DNA of 64,000 nucleotides, from assembly GCF_003293675.1 (NCBI RefSeq), contig NZ_CP029984.1, forward strand, positions 308,040 to 372,039. Reading direction: 5' to 3'. This DNA is from Gardnerella leopoldii. GTDB taxonomy: Bacteria; Actinomycetota; Actinomycetes; Actinomycetales; Bifidobacteriaceae. The stretch's first letter is position 1; each line of letters opens with the position of its first letter. The notes under the pieces are model-generated. The model saw only the letters and a program-made list of their open reading frames with translations, did not search any database and was not told where the DNA came from. This document shows, one piece after another, positions 53,787 through 63,262 of the stretch. A program made the translations under genes and the position numbers.

Positions 53787-55787
53787 CTAGCAAACTTACC
53801 GCCTCAACATGCTACGTTTGTAGGTTTCACAGGAACTCCTATTGCCGAAACATATCAGACCTTTGGTCAGGAAATTGATAGATACACTATGGATCAGGCG
53901 GTCGCAGATGGACTAACTGTTTCTATTAAGTATCATCCTCGTATTGCCAAGGTGTTACTTGATAAGACCAAAGCTAAAGAAATTGAAAATTACTATAAAA
54001 AGTGTGCCGATGATGGTGCAACGTATGATGATATTGAAGCCAGTAAACGTGCAATGAGTTCTATGGAAGTTATCCTTGGCGAGCCTTCTCGCTTGGAGAG
54101 GCTTGCTATAGATATTCATGACCATTATATTTCATCTTGTGATAGTGACCCAGATAGAATTCAGAAAGCAATGATTGTCTGCTCTAGCAGAAAAATTGCA
54201 TATTCACTTCTTTTGAAATTCAAGGATAAATATCCGGAATGGTTTGAAGAAAAGAAAACTCCTGACGGAGTTACTGCAACAGATGAAGAACTTAAAGAAT
54301 TAAAGCCTATGCCATTTATGGCTATGGTATCGAGTGTTGGAAGTAATGATGAAGCTGAGATGTATAACTATCTTGGTGGCGTTAAAAATGATAAACGTTG
54401 CGAAGAACTGGATGCAGCCTTTAAACAGGAAAAGTCTAATTTCCATATTGTTATCGTAGTTGATATGTGGATTACAGGATTTGATGTTCCTTCACTTACA
54501 TATTTATATAACGATAAGCCTTTGAAGAAGCACTTGCTGATTCAAACTATCAGTCGTGTAAACAGAAAATATCCCGGCAAAGAATATGGTATGGTTATCG
54601 ACTATATTGGCATTCGCGATAATATGCGTGAGGCCATGAAGGTTTACGGTGGTGATACATCAGTTGCTCCCACATCGGATGACGTTGAGCAGGCTACCTC
54701 TGCATTCAGGGAAGAGCTTGAAATACTTAAAGCACTGTTTACAGATTATGACTTAGCTCCATTCCTTAATACGAAATGTGACCCTGTTGAAAGATATAAA
54801 TTACTTTCCAAAGCCGCTGAGTATGTCTTTACATCAGCACAGGTCTTGCAGACAGAAGGAAACGGAAAAACTAATCAGGTCTCATTTAAGACATATTTCT
54901 TAAAGTCTGTTAAGAGAATGAGAAGTGCTTTTGATATTTGCCAACCTTCTGGAAATCTGGGCGAAGAAGAATCTGCGCTTGCACAGTGCTTTATGGCTAT
55001 AGCAGGCTTCGTTCGTAAAATGAGCGGAACCAGCGATGTTGATGCTGAAACTATGAATCTTGTGGTATCAAAGATGGTTGAAGAGGCATTAAAATACAAT
55101 AAGGTAGAAAGTGTTCTTGAAAGTGGCGAGGAAGAAGATATCTTCTCTCCTGAATACTTTGAAAAATTATCAGATGTAGAAATGCCTGCTACAAAGTTAG
55201 AATTACTTATCAAAATGCTCCGTAAGCAAATAAAGGAATATGGCAGGGTCAACCAATTAGCAGCGAAATCTTTCCAAGAAATGATTGAAAAGACTATTGA
55301 TGAGTACCATGAAAGACGTAAGCACCTTACTGCTGAAGAAGCCGGGGCAACACAGGAAGCTGCCTCAGAAGATATTATTAAGGCTGCAACTGAACAAGCT
55401 TTAGTGATACTTCGTCAGATGAACGAAAATCGTGAGAGTTTCCGTAAAATAGGATTAACCTTTGAAGAAAAGGCATTCTATGATATTTTGATTGCTCTTC
55501 GTGACCAGTATAAGTTTGAATATGGCATTGACAAAGAAGTTAACGGTGTTGTGATAAACGATAAATGCAAGACACTTGCTAAAAAAGTTAAGGAAATAAT
55601 AGATACCGAGTCTTCATTTGTGGACTGGCTCAACAATCAGAATGTGCGTAATCAGTTAAAATTGAAGATAAAGATTTGTTTGGTTAAGAACGGCTATCCG
55701 CCACAGTATAGTCCTGAAGTGTTCACAAAGGTGATGGAGCAGGTAGAAAATTTTGAGGAGCATTCTGAAACAACTTCAGAAAGTTAG
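53787..55787 (+). pseudogene. hsdR: 5'-truncated type I restriction subunit HsdR
   Basis: The frame is open from 53787 and homology starts at HATFVGFTGTPI, the motif III region of the HsdR helicase, continuing FGQEIDRYTMDQAVADGLTV. Later helicase motifs are present (MIVCSSRKIAYSLL; VVDMWITGFDVPSL; QTISRVNRKYPGKEYGMVIDY), followed by the C-terminal helical domain to the stop at 55787. The endonuclease domain and helicase motifs I-II are missing, so it cannot restrict DNA. First internal ATG is 53889. No HsdM or HsdS is nearby. Confidence 0.85.
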
Positions 55788-55867
55788 ATTATTCCTTTTC
55801 CTTATTGCTTCTATGTGAAGAACTATGATGTTTGCTGAGAATAGTGCCCCATATGGCAGAAAGAAAG

Positions 55868-56776
55868 ATGGTGAATAACATGGGAAGTATTGTTTTAGAA
55901 TTACAGAATGAAATTGTGTCATCAAATTGCGATGTTGTTAATATATTACGCAAAGCACATTTGATTGCATCAAAATTAAAGCTTAATGATTTTGATCAAT
56001 GGATTCAACACGAATTAAATGGTTATCCTGACCAAGAATCTTGCCCTGAGTATAGAAAGGTTCGTGGAAGTTTAAAAACTTTCAATCCTTATCGCGGTTG
56101 GATTCCAACCTCAATACAGGATAATGAATACGAAAAAAAGATTTGTGAAAGAAAGTTAGTAAATTCAATTTCTGAAATCATTTCTTTATGTCAGTCCTCA
56201 GGAAATGTATTAACTTTAGATTTTTCAGGCGAACAACTTGCATTGTTTGATAAAATGGCTGATTCGCTACTTCCAATGGATTATGCATTACATATACCTA
56301 CAACTGCAGTTAAAGACATTGAAGAAAAAGTCAAAAATACTATTTTAGAATGGACATTGAAATTAGAATCGGAAGGTATTGTAGGGGAAAATATGGTTTT
56401 CTCTAAGACTGAAAAAGAATCCGCAGTGAACATGCCACAAACCGTGAATAATTATTACGGAAATACAAGTGTGATCAATTCACCATCCGATAATGTACAG
56501 ATAGTGTCTGGAAGTGAGAATACAGTTACATTTTCCTATGATAAAGTTAAGGATGTAGTTGATGCCGTTGAAAAAAGTATTAGTGAATCTGATTTATCAA
56601 AAGAGGATATAGAAACCGCAACAGAATTATTAGCTGACATCAAATTAAAAATTGAAGAAGAGAAGAAACCGCATATTTTAAAATCAGCATTGGTTGGACT
56701 AAAAGACTTTTTAATTAATACAGGTGCCAGCGTTACTGCAGTGTTAATACAAGCTCAAATACAAGGTTTGTTCTAA
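55868..56776 (+). CDS. AbiTii-domain abortive-infection protein
   Basis: A protein of about 302 residues; starts at ATG 55868 or 55880 are both possible. The N-terminal domain fits AbiTii: MGSIVLELQNEIVSSNCDVVNILRKAHLIASKLKLNDFDQWIQHELNGYP, where the helix pair and W-x-x-x-ELNGY are typical. A Gln/Asn-rich middle and a helical C-terminus with LVGLKDFLINTGASVTAVLIQ follow. AbiT-type genes give phage resistance in lactococci. It lies next to R-M fragments, consistent with a decayed defence island. Confidence 0.82.
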   Translation: MVNNMGSIVLELQNEIVSSNCDVVNILRKAHLIASKLKLNDFDQWIQHELNGYPDQESCPEYRKVRGSLKTFNPYRGWIPTSIQDNEYEKKICERKLVNSISEIISLCQSSGNVLTLDFSGEQLALFDKMADSLLPMDYALHIPTTAVKDIEEKVKNTILEWTLKLESEGIVGENMVFSKTEKESAVNMPQTVNNYYGNTSVINSPSDNVQIVSGSENTVTFSYDKVKDVVDAVEKSISESDLSKEDIETATELLADIKLKIEEEKKPHILKSALVGLKDFLINTGASVTAVLIQAQIQGLF

Positions 56777-56811
56777 AAATCTCAAATACTATTTCGGTAT
56801 CTGAGTATAAG

Positions 56812-56854
56812 AAAACGGCCACACAGAGTATCTCTACTCTTGTATGGTCGTTTT
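56812..56854. terminator. Intrinsic terminator after AbiTii
   Basis: AAAACGGCCACACAGAGTA and TACTCTTGTATGGTCGTTTT form a long hairpin with few mismatches; a T-rich run is part of the stem. Confidence 0.7.
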
Positions 56855-56944
56855 ATTTCTTATGTTCCCGCTTAAAGGCTTTCAGTTGGTTTTCTTTTAA
56901 TCCCTTACTGAACACTCCTTTTCAAGCATGCTTTTTGGGGTCAT

Positions 56945-57850
56945 GTGATTACAGAAACTGTTGCTAGCGTTTGCACGCTTATTATTGCGCTGCTTGTACA
57001 GCAGTTCGTAGGGCACCGCGTACTAGGTTGGGAAACTGTGGTCATACTCGCGTTGAGTGTTGTGGTGTTTTCGCTGCTAAGTGCAGCGTATCTGCAGTGG
57101 GATAGGCATCGCAGACCAGATGACGGATCTGGTGATTTACTCATAGGAATCATCGATTTTGTGCTCAGGCTGCTGGTGACTTCTGGTATTGCTTTATTGC
57201 TTGTTTCCAATATCACGTTGCTAAGCATTATTATTGGTGCAGCGATTACTAGTGTGTTGCTGTTTGTTTTTGAAAAGCCTTGGCAGCCAGGTATGACGGA
57301 TGCGCAATTACAGGAAGCTTCAAAGAAATCGGTTGAGCTTGGCGTTCAAATGCTTGAAGAAGAACGCGTAAAGCGCGCCGAGGTGAGAAACAAGATTGCA
57401 TTACAGCATGCGAGCGCAGGTAAAACAGACACTCCTAGAGGTACGTCTCTAACATTCTCATCGTTAATCGTTGCGAATATGCTGATGGAAGCAGTATATG
57501 CTGTTGTTACATTTTTGCTTGCATTGATGCTGCAATGGTGGATGCTTTGTACTATCGCTGGCTGGAGCACGCTACTCGTCATATTCTTTGGCAATATGCT
57601 ATTTTCTTGCGCGGCGGCTGCGATTATGGTTCTGATGGGCGCATTGAAGGCTGATCAACAGAAATGCCTAACAAAAAGTTGGCCTTTCTTAGTTATTGTT
57701 GTACTGCTTCGACTGCTGATCTTTGGTGTTCTCGCTTGGCTTCTTACACCGAGTTTGGCATGGGTGAGCGTAGTTGTTGGCATTGTGCTTACCAATATTG
57801 TTCTCGTTATCAAGTGGCACCCACGGAGAAGAACCGCAGTAGCTGCGTAA
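56945..57850 (+). CDS. Multi-spanning membrane protein of unknown function
   Basis: A 301-residue protein from GTG 56945, with a weak GGGG ribosome site. The frame is open back to 56912, so the true start could lie there or the gene may be 5'-truncated at the island border. Seven hydrophobic segments are visible, in two groups (residues 5-100 and 180-290) around a charged helical linker (DAQLQEASKKSVELGVQMLEEERVKRAEVRNK). Higher GC than the upstream island marks a return to the core chromosome. Family not recognised. Confidence 0.65.
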   Translation: MITETVASVCTLIIALLVQQFVGHRVLGWETVVILALSVVVFSLLSAAYLQWDRHRRPDDGSGDLLIGIIDFVLRLLVTSGIALLLVSNITLLSIIIGAAITSVLLFVFEKPWQPGMTDAQLQEASKKSVELGVQMLEEERVKRAEVRNKIALQHASAGKTDTPRGTSLTFSSLIVANMLMEAVYAVVTFLLALMLQWWMLCTIAGWSTLLVIFFGNMLFSCAAAAIMVLMGALKADQQKCLTKSWPFLVIVVLLRLLIFGVLAWLLTPSLAWVSVVVGIVLTNIVLVIKWHPRRRTAVAA

Positions 57851-58385
57851 GATTCTGTAAGACTGTTTTCTTCTTCTTTAAGCAAAAGGCTCTACGTAAC
57901 CCGTTATATCTTTCCTTTTTCCTTGCTATTAGTATTTATAGTTTTTGTTTAAAAAACTTAACAGCCATTTCATAAACAAATGTAACAGTTTTTTACGTGT
58001 TATATCTTGGCAATGTTGTATTAAAAAAGAGCCGCATGTTTCGCATATCTCCATCGTGTTTTATTTGCACTGGTTTTACCATTCTTAACCATCTTGTTGC
58101 TACATACACTACCAATGGGATTATTGCAAGAGTTCATCATTTAATTACAACAGTAGATTAGGTTAGTTTCATTAGAGTATTCTAATTGTAGTCTATTTGC
58201 ATAATTTAGTATTTGGGGGAATAACCCTATTTCTATTTGTTACAAGTAAAACTTAGAACACCTTATACATTTTATGTGTTATCAAAAATAACAACAACAA
58301 TTGTATGGCAAAAAATTATTGGATAGAATGAGTATTAAACCTATTTGGTGTGCGACTCCGTGGAGTAAGTGAGGAGAATATTCTT
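57851..58385. other. Gene-free AT-rich intergenic region
   Basis: No reading frame with start signals and no repeat of the R family. It is AT-rich with short direct AATAAC motifs. The end (58360-58380) holds the ribosome site of the next gene. Confidence 0.5.
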
Positions 58386-58631
58386 ATGTACAAGGTTCTT
58401 ATGTTCGTGCTGAAGTTGGTTCTGTTTACAGCTGTGAATTTTATGTTCCTTTACTTGTCGATGGTGGTATTCGGCCATGATTTTGGTGTGATGTTCAAAA
58501 CGTATGGGAATGCGCTCGGTCCGCTTATGTTCATGCTTGCTTTGATGACAACGATGTCGTTGCCTAATGAAGGAACCATTTTTGAGGATAAGCGGCAAAA
58601 AAGTGTGTCTAAAAACCCGAGTTATCGTTGA
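58386..58631 (+). CDS. Small two-span membrane protein
   Basis: An 81-residue protein with ATG 58386 behind GTGAGGAG. Hydrophobic segments at about residues 5-27 and 41-60 flank a short FGHDFGVMFKTYG loop. The C-terminus is charged. No family recognised; composition is typical of small orphan membrane proteins of Bifidobacteriaceae, which is an impression only. Confidence 0.55.
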   Translation: MYKVLMFVLKLVLFTAVNFMFLYLSMVVFGHDFGVMFKTYGNALGPLMFMLALMTTMSLPNEGTIFEDKRQKSVSKNPSYR

Positions 58632-58705
58632 AATACCACGGAAAACTCGCTGTTATTAAGCTAAAAAAGCTTAACATTCAGCATTACTTGACATTGAAAA
58701 CAAAA

Positions 58706-58865
58706 GGGGCTTAGGACAATTTTTAGACATTTTGTGCAACCATAGCACGATGTTCCATAATTGTCTTTTAAGCCCCATTTTAATTCTGTGATTGTTGTAA
58801 AAATCAATATAAGTATGAATAGCTTGACGTAATTCTTCTGTACTATCCCAGCTACTGCGACTTAG
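58706..58865 (-). mobile_element. IS3-family transposase 3' remnant
   Basis: On the minus strand STEELRQAIHTYIDFYNNHRIKMGLKRQ matches the last helix and YNNxRI motif of IS3-type (rve) transposases. The terminal sequence GGGGCTTAGGACAATTTTTAG probably is the IS end and recurs at 43186. The frame is shortened and the catalytic DDE part is missing. Confidence 0.7.
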
Positions 58866-58956
58866 ATAACAAATTGCGAAAAAGTTATGCAATGAGAACG
58901 TTATTTGCAATTTTTATATTGCGAGCATGCTGTTAGCGATTAAGCCTTCACTTTGG

Positions 58957-59050
58957 TGTAAATTCATTTCCTTCCCTTTATCTGCTATTTTTATGTTCAA
59001 ACTCAAACGAGAAAATAAGCGGGGCTTCCTACCATCACGGTGCTTGATCG
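58957..59050. repeat. Copy of the sequence downstream of cadD (32806-32905)
   Basis: GGTGTAAATTCATTTCCTTCC, CTTTATCTGCTATTTTTATG, TTCAAACTCAAACGAG and CCATCACGGTGCTTGATCGT match 32806-32905 with about 85% identity by eye. It extends into the last codons of cadD there. Possibly a dispersed intergenic repeat. Confidence 0.65.
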
Positions 59051-59117
59051 TATTATCTGATGTAGTAATGCGAACATAAAAATCGTGTATGACAGTCGAA
59101 AAATCCCATTCGTGCAA

Positions 59118-59212
59118 TTGTGTTGCAATATGCGATACAGTATTTTATGGTGTGTGTATGGAGGTTGGTTGATATGGCAGTTACTAAAAGTGCGAATGTG
59201 AGTGTGAGAATA
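59118..59212 (+). pseudogene. Promoter and 5' stub of a DinJ-like antitoxin gene
   Basis: TGCGATACAGTATTTTATGG, TGTGTATGGAGGTTGG and ATGGCAGTTACTAA match 41055-41150, including ribosome site and first 13 codons of the orphan antitoxin. The frame then runs into a stop. It is a relic of a second copy. Confidence 0.75.
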
Positions 59213-59219
59213 TCATCCT

Positions 59220-59282
59220 CTAGTAAATAAACAAGTAACCAGTCTGGCTTGATGTGGCATTCGTGAACTTAACGTTGTACAT
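59220..59282 (-). pseudogene. Toxin stub (YafQ-like) after the antitoxin at 59282-59560
   Basis: The ATG at 59282 overlaps the antitoxin stop (TGATG). MYNVKFTNA resembles the opening of YafQ-type toxins (MYxxKFTxAF), but the frame stops after 20 codons where the other antitoxin relic begins. Confidence 0.5.
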
Positions 59283-59560
59283 CAGTCTTGCAACAACGCT
59301 TTCTTAAGGTCTTCCATAGAGGAATACGATGGTACGTTAGGGTCTCTGGAAATTCTTCTAGCTTCTTCCATAGCAGCCAGTGATTCAGTGTTATATTGTG
59401 ACTGCTTAATTATGAATGGGAAACCGCCTTCCATTATGGAAGTTCGTAAGAAAATATTGATAGCATCAGTGACGGAAATTCCGAAGCTGTCAAATAAGTC
59501 TTCAGCACTTTGTTTTACACTTGGTTCAATACGTATGTTGATGTTTGCAGTTTTAGACAT
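59282..59560 (-). CDS. RelB/DinJ-family antitoxin, orphaned
   Basis: A 92-residue protein starting at ATG 59560. SKTANINIRIEPSVKQSAEDLFDSFGISVTDAINIFLRTSIMEGGFPF is a typical DinJ/RelB ribbon-helix-helix with the C-terminal toxin-binding helix EEARRISRDPNVPSYSSMEDLKKALLQD. The toxin following it is a stub. Differs from the antitoxin at 41106 in sequence. Confidence 0.88.
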   Translation of the reverse strand: MSKTANINIRIEPSVKQSAEDLFDSFGISVTDAINIFLRTSIMEGGFPFIIKQSQYNTESLAAMEEARRISRDPNVPSYSSMEDLKKALLQD

Positions 59561-59991
59561 ATTATTACTTCCAACTACTTATAATGTATTGCAAATGTTA
59601 AACAAATGTTTTGTGGTTGCTTATATTTGAGTTTTTGACGTAATGCTCATATAATTTTCCACGTAAAGCACATTTAAGTTTATGAGGTGTTGCGCTATGA
59701 CTGCCCAAATGATCGCTAGTCTTAAGAACGGTTTGAAAGGCATATAAAAGCACATAAAACAGCTTAAGATACATATTCTTTAGCAGTATTAAACACGCAT
59801 TGCACATGATGTTTGTCATTATGTTTGCACGTGCGCGTTGGTTTTTACACGTTTTTTGCATGTTTTTGCGCGTTCTTATCGTTTCTTGTAAGCAAGCGTT
59901 ATCTTTTTATCTAACTGATTTTCATTGTTGAAATTTATTCAATAATAGTAAGAATTAAGCTTTAATAACAAGTAAGAACGAAGCAATAATA
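59561..59991. other. Gene-free intergenic region upstream of the ABC-2 operon
   Basis: AT-rich spacer. A minus-strand frame at 59598-59861 has no ribosome site and odd composition, so I do not call it. The promoters of the divergent antitoxin and exporter operons should lie here; no clear boxes were picked. Confidence 0.5.
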
Positions 59992-61101
59992 ATGAATAAT
60001 AATATAGAAAACGCAACTGATAGTCGCGATAACAATAATAAGCAGTCAACTAGCAACTTAATATTGTGTATTGATAATGTAACAAGATCTTATTCTCGTG
60101 GATTCGGTCGTAAGAAAACAACTCGCCAAGTTTTACATAACGTATCTTTTGATATTCATTCTGGTGAAATATTTTGCTTGCTTGGTCCGAATGGTGCAGG
60201 TAAAACAACTACTGTGAAAATTGTTGGTACGTTGTTAGCTCCTGATAGTGGTAGTGTTCGCATTGCTAGTATTGATGTTGTGAGTAATCCTCGAGAAGCG
60301 CGTAAGCACGTGTCGTTGCTTCTTGGAGGTGAGAGAGGATTTTATCAAAGGCTAAGTGCATTAGATAATCTTCGTTATTTTGCTGATCTTTCCGCTGTCC
60401 CATATAGGGAGCAAGGAAAGCGTATTCACGATGCTCTTGAGCAAGTTGATTTACTTGATAAAGCTCATGATGCTGTTCAAACTTTTTCAAGGGGAATGTG
60501 GCAGCGATTGCATATTGCTCGATCGCTGGTTGCTAGAACGGATCTTATGCTTTTAGATGAGCCTACCACTGGTTTGGATCCTGAAAATGCTAGGAAAGTA
60601 CGTGAAATTATTCATGCTTTACGAGATCAAGGAATAGCGATTTTGCTAACTACGCATGAGATGAGTGAGGCTGAAAAATTAGCTGATACTGTTGCTGTAA
60701 TAAATCACGGTAATATTATCGCTCAGGGAAGTGTTCAGCAGTTGGCTTCTTTACAGCATATTGATCATGTAACAATGTACGCGTATGACGGTGAAGCATC
60801 AAGCGGAACTCCTAGTGTTAAGGAAGAATTGCAAAAACTTGATGGAGTGTTGTGGTGTGATGTTTTTGAATCGCATGGAGTGTTAAATATTACTATCGCG
60901 TGGAGCAAAACAGTATCTCAAGAACGAAATATTAAAATTCCTGTTGATGGGATTACGCGTTTAGGTGATCGCGTTGCAAGTTTGGAAGAAACGTATTTTG
61001 CTATTGTGCAAAATGATAATATTTCTGCATCAAATACTTCTACTTCTACTTCTGCTGCTACGCTGTCTTCCTCGCCGTCCTTGCTCCCATTAAGTAAGTA
61101 G
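59992..61101 (+). CDS. ABC-2 exporter ATPase subunit
   Basis: A 369-residue ATPase. Walker A GPNGAGKT, signature FSRGMWQRL, Walker B LMLLDEPTTGLDP and the H-loop TTHEMSEAE are complete. The first 25 residues are an Asn/Ser-rich extension, and the C-terminus ends in a Ser/Thr-rich low-complexity tail. ATG 59992 has no strong ribosome site. It energises the two permeases that follow (61112 and 61888). The substrate, perhaps a lipid, peptide or drug, cannot be told. Confidence 0.93.
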   Translation: MNNNIENATDSRDNNNKQSTSNLILCIDNVTRSYSRGFGRKKTTRQVLHNVSFDIHSGEIFCLLGPNGAGKTTTVKIVGTLLAPDSGSVRIASIDVVSNPREARKHVSLLLGGERGFYQRLSALDNLRYFADLSAVPYREQGKRIHDALEQVDLLDKAHDAVQTFSRGMWQRLHIARSLVARTDLMLLDEPTTGLDPENARKVREIIHALRDQGIAILLTTHEMSEAEKLADTVAVINHGNIIAQGSVQQLASLQHIDHVTMYAYDGEASSGTPSVKEELQKLDGVLWCDVFESHGVLNITIAWSKTVSQERNIKIPVDGITRLGDRVASLEETYFAIVQNDNISASNTSTSTSAATLSSSPSLLPLSK

Positions 61102-61111
61102 GAGGCTTAAT

Positions 61112-61891
61112 ATGAATACTTCTACTCGTTCATACGCTTCTGTGATTCGTGGCATGTGGTTTCAGCTTAAAAGCTTAGCAAAAACAACGTTTTTCTTGCA
61201 AAATGCGATACTTGCTCCAGTATGTTTTGCGTTGATGAAAATTGTTGCCTACTATGGTTTTTCTCATGATTGTACTAACTGCCTTAATAATATTTGGGTT
61301 GATTCTTCTATAGCTGGATTATGGTCTGCTACAACTACTGCTGTTGGAATTATTGGATACCAGCGTTATTTAGGAACATTACAATATTTAACTTTAAGTG
61401 TCATCTCACCTGCTGCAGTGTTTCTTCCTATTGTAGGATCCGCAGCTTTACTTGGGTGCATTGGTATGCCGCTTGCGATTATTACCGTTGCTGTTTTCTG
61501 CCATGGGTTCTTTATGATAACATTCACGCAGTTAGTTGGATACTTACTTTCTATGCTCGCTTGCGTAGCTTCTGCTGCATTATTATCTGGAATTTTTGTA
61601 TTATGCCGTAAAGCTACAGTTTATGAAGGTTTGATTTTAATTCCTGTATGGATGCTTTGTGGAATAGTGATTCCTGTAGAATCAATGCCATTGCCAGCTC
61701 GCGTTATTGCGTTTATTCATCCGCTTACGTCTGCAGTGTGGGTGGCTCATGCGCAATCGTTTAATGCTACTACTGTGTTAGCGATTGTGTTATGTGTTGT
61801 ATTATCCAGCGTTTTGCTTGTTATTGCAGGTTTTATGTTACGTCATGCTATTCGACTTGCAACGCTTAATGGAAGTTTGAACATAATATGA
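61112..61891 (+). CDS. ABC-2 exporter permease subunit 1
   Basis: A 259-residue protein with ATG 61112 behind GGAGG, ten bases after the ATPase. About six membrane segments, including FFLQNAILAPVCFALMKIVAYYGF at the N-terminus and GLILIPVWMLCGIVIPVESMPLP with the P-V-x-x-MP pattern of the ABC-2 family before the fifth helix. It overlaps the next gene by four bases. Confidence 0.88.
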   Translation: MNTSTRSYASVIRGMWFQLKSLAKTTFFLQNAILAPVCFALMKIVAYYGFSHDCTNCLNNIWVDSSIAGLWSATTTAVGIIGYQRYLGTLQYLTLSVISPAAVFLPIVGSAALLGCIGMPLAIITVAVFCHGFFMITFTQLVGYLLSMLACVASAALLSGIFVLCRKATVYEGLILIPVWMLCGIVIPVESMPLPARVIAFIHPLTSAVWVAHAQSFNATTVLAIVLCVVLSSVLLVIAGFMLRHAIRLATLNGSLNII

Positions 61892-62826
61892 TACGAAATA
61901 ATAATCAGGTTGAAACTATGCGAAATAAAATTATTCAAAATAGTAAGTACGCTAGACTGCATCAATATAATCAGTATTCTCAGTATGGTCACGTGAGCGT
62001 GTTATCTAGTATACGAACTGGTGCAAGAGTGAGTATACAGAGTATACCTAGCTTAAATAGTTGGAATACTGCTGTTATTCGTATGATTATTGAGCCTCTT
62101 TTATCCACGTTCTTATACGTTTTTCTAGCTGGAGCTGTAAGCGGAGGATTCAATGGAGCAGCTAGTGCTGCAACTAGCACTGGTTTTAATCATAGTTTGA
62201 TTGCTTCAACTCTTGCTGCTGTAATGGGAGCGTGTTCTATTTCCACAAGTATGACTGTGTCAGAAGCACTAGCATGGGATCGTTTTGAAGGAACAACACC
62301 ATTCGTGCTTACAAGCGCGAAAGTTGCATTACCATTATGGTTCGGTCGTATTATTGCGCTCGTGACTATTTCTTTAGTGAGTGATGCTGTGACTTTGTTT
62401 ATAACAATGCTTGTAATAAGCCCAAGTGCTTTCTTTGTGATTAATATGAGTGTGTTGATGCTGTTGTTCCTTATTGTTCCTGTTGCTTCTACGGGATTTG
62501 GTATCGCTATAGCTGCTATAAGCATGATGATGAATGATGTTTATACTATTTCTAACGCGCTTAGTGCAATACTTCCTATTGTTTGTGGTGTGATTGCTCC
62601 AATTAGCGTATTTCCTAAGATGATGCAATACGTGTTATATGTGATTCCAGTAACTCATGTTACGCAAGTATCGCTTAGTATAGTTGATGGTTCTGTAAAT
62701 GTTGGCGTATCGCTACTTGTGATTCTTATTGTTGGTGCGTTGTGGGCAATTGTCGGTGTGATCATATGGAATGTTGGTGTGGCGATTCAACAGCATAAAG
62801 GTACTTTAACGAATATAGGGTTTTAG
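61888..62826 (+). CDS. ABC-2 exporter permease subunit 2
   Basis: A 312-residue protein with ATG 61888 overlapping the previous stop (ATGA). A 60-residue polar N-terminus precedes six membrane segments; ILPIVCGVIAPISVFPKMMQYVLYVIPVTHVTQ is the family hallmark region. With the other permease it likely forms a heterodimeric pore. Operon ends here; no terminator adjacent, a dispersed repeat follows. Confidence 0.88.
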   Translation: MIRNNNQVETMRNKIIQNSKYARLHQYNQYSQYGHVSVLSSIRTGARVSIQSIPSLNSWNTAVIRMIIEPLLSTFLYVFLAGAVSGGFNGAASAATSTGFNHSLIASTLAAVMGACSISTSMTVSEALAWDRFEGTTPFVLTSAKVALPLWFGRIIALVTISLVSDAVTLFITMLVISPSAFFVINMSVLMLLFLIVPVASTGFGIAIAAISMMMNDVYTISNALSAILPIVCGVIAPISVFPKMMQYVLYVIPVTHVTQVSLSIVDGSVNVGVSLLVILIVGALWAIVGVIIWNVGVAIQQHKGTLTNIGF

Positions 62827-62921
62827 CTGATAAATATGGGATTTAGTTAATTAAATAAGGATTTTATTAGCGGGTATAGGGGGTGGGTGATACTAAAAGC
62901 ATATTGATTATTGAGTGAGGT

Positions 62922-62996
62922 TATCAAGCCAATCTTAAACCTTTTAACGATAGCCTTTCCTATCGTTAAAAAGTGCACACACTTTGCACCCATCTG
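62922..62996 (+). repeat. Dispersed repeat copy (R9)
   Basis: ATCAAGCCAATCTTAAACC, hairpin TTTTAACGATAG / CTATCGTTAAAA, then GTGCACACACTTTGCACCC: the first and last parts of R1 joined, without the middle. The rest of 62827-63262 holds the terminator at 63171. Confidence 0.75.
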
Positions 62997-63170
62997 TTTA
63001 TGTGCGGAAATGTTGTTTAAGAACAATTTTTATATTGCAATTCTGTCAAAAATTGTTTTTTATTGATTTTATTATCGCTTATTTGAATATATTCAAAGAT
63101 GGTTCTTCTTAAATAAGATATGTTTTGAATCACAATACAAGAGTTTATATGTGTAAGTGAGCAGCGATAT

Positions 63171-63209
63171 AGAAAAAGGAGCTGGGTTTGTGGCTCAGCT
63201 CCTTTTTCT
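63171..63209. terminator. Terminator downstream of the surface-protein gene
   Basis: AGAAAAAGGAGCTG / CAGCTCCTTTTTCT, a perfect 14-bp stem with T-runs on both strands. On the minus strand it follows the surface-protein stop by about 54 bases. Confidence 0.8.
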
Positions 63210-63262
63210 TAATTATTTTCAATTATTAGTTTACTTTTGTTTAATTTTGTAGGTGAACTTTT

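Noticed and set aside
58914..59117. Minus-strand 67-codon frame
   Set aside because: It lies across the repeat shared with 32806-32905 and has no start signal.
59598..59861. Minus-strand 87-codon frame
   Set aside because: No ribosome site, odd composition, and no recognisable family; left as intergenic.
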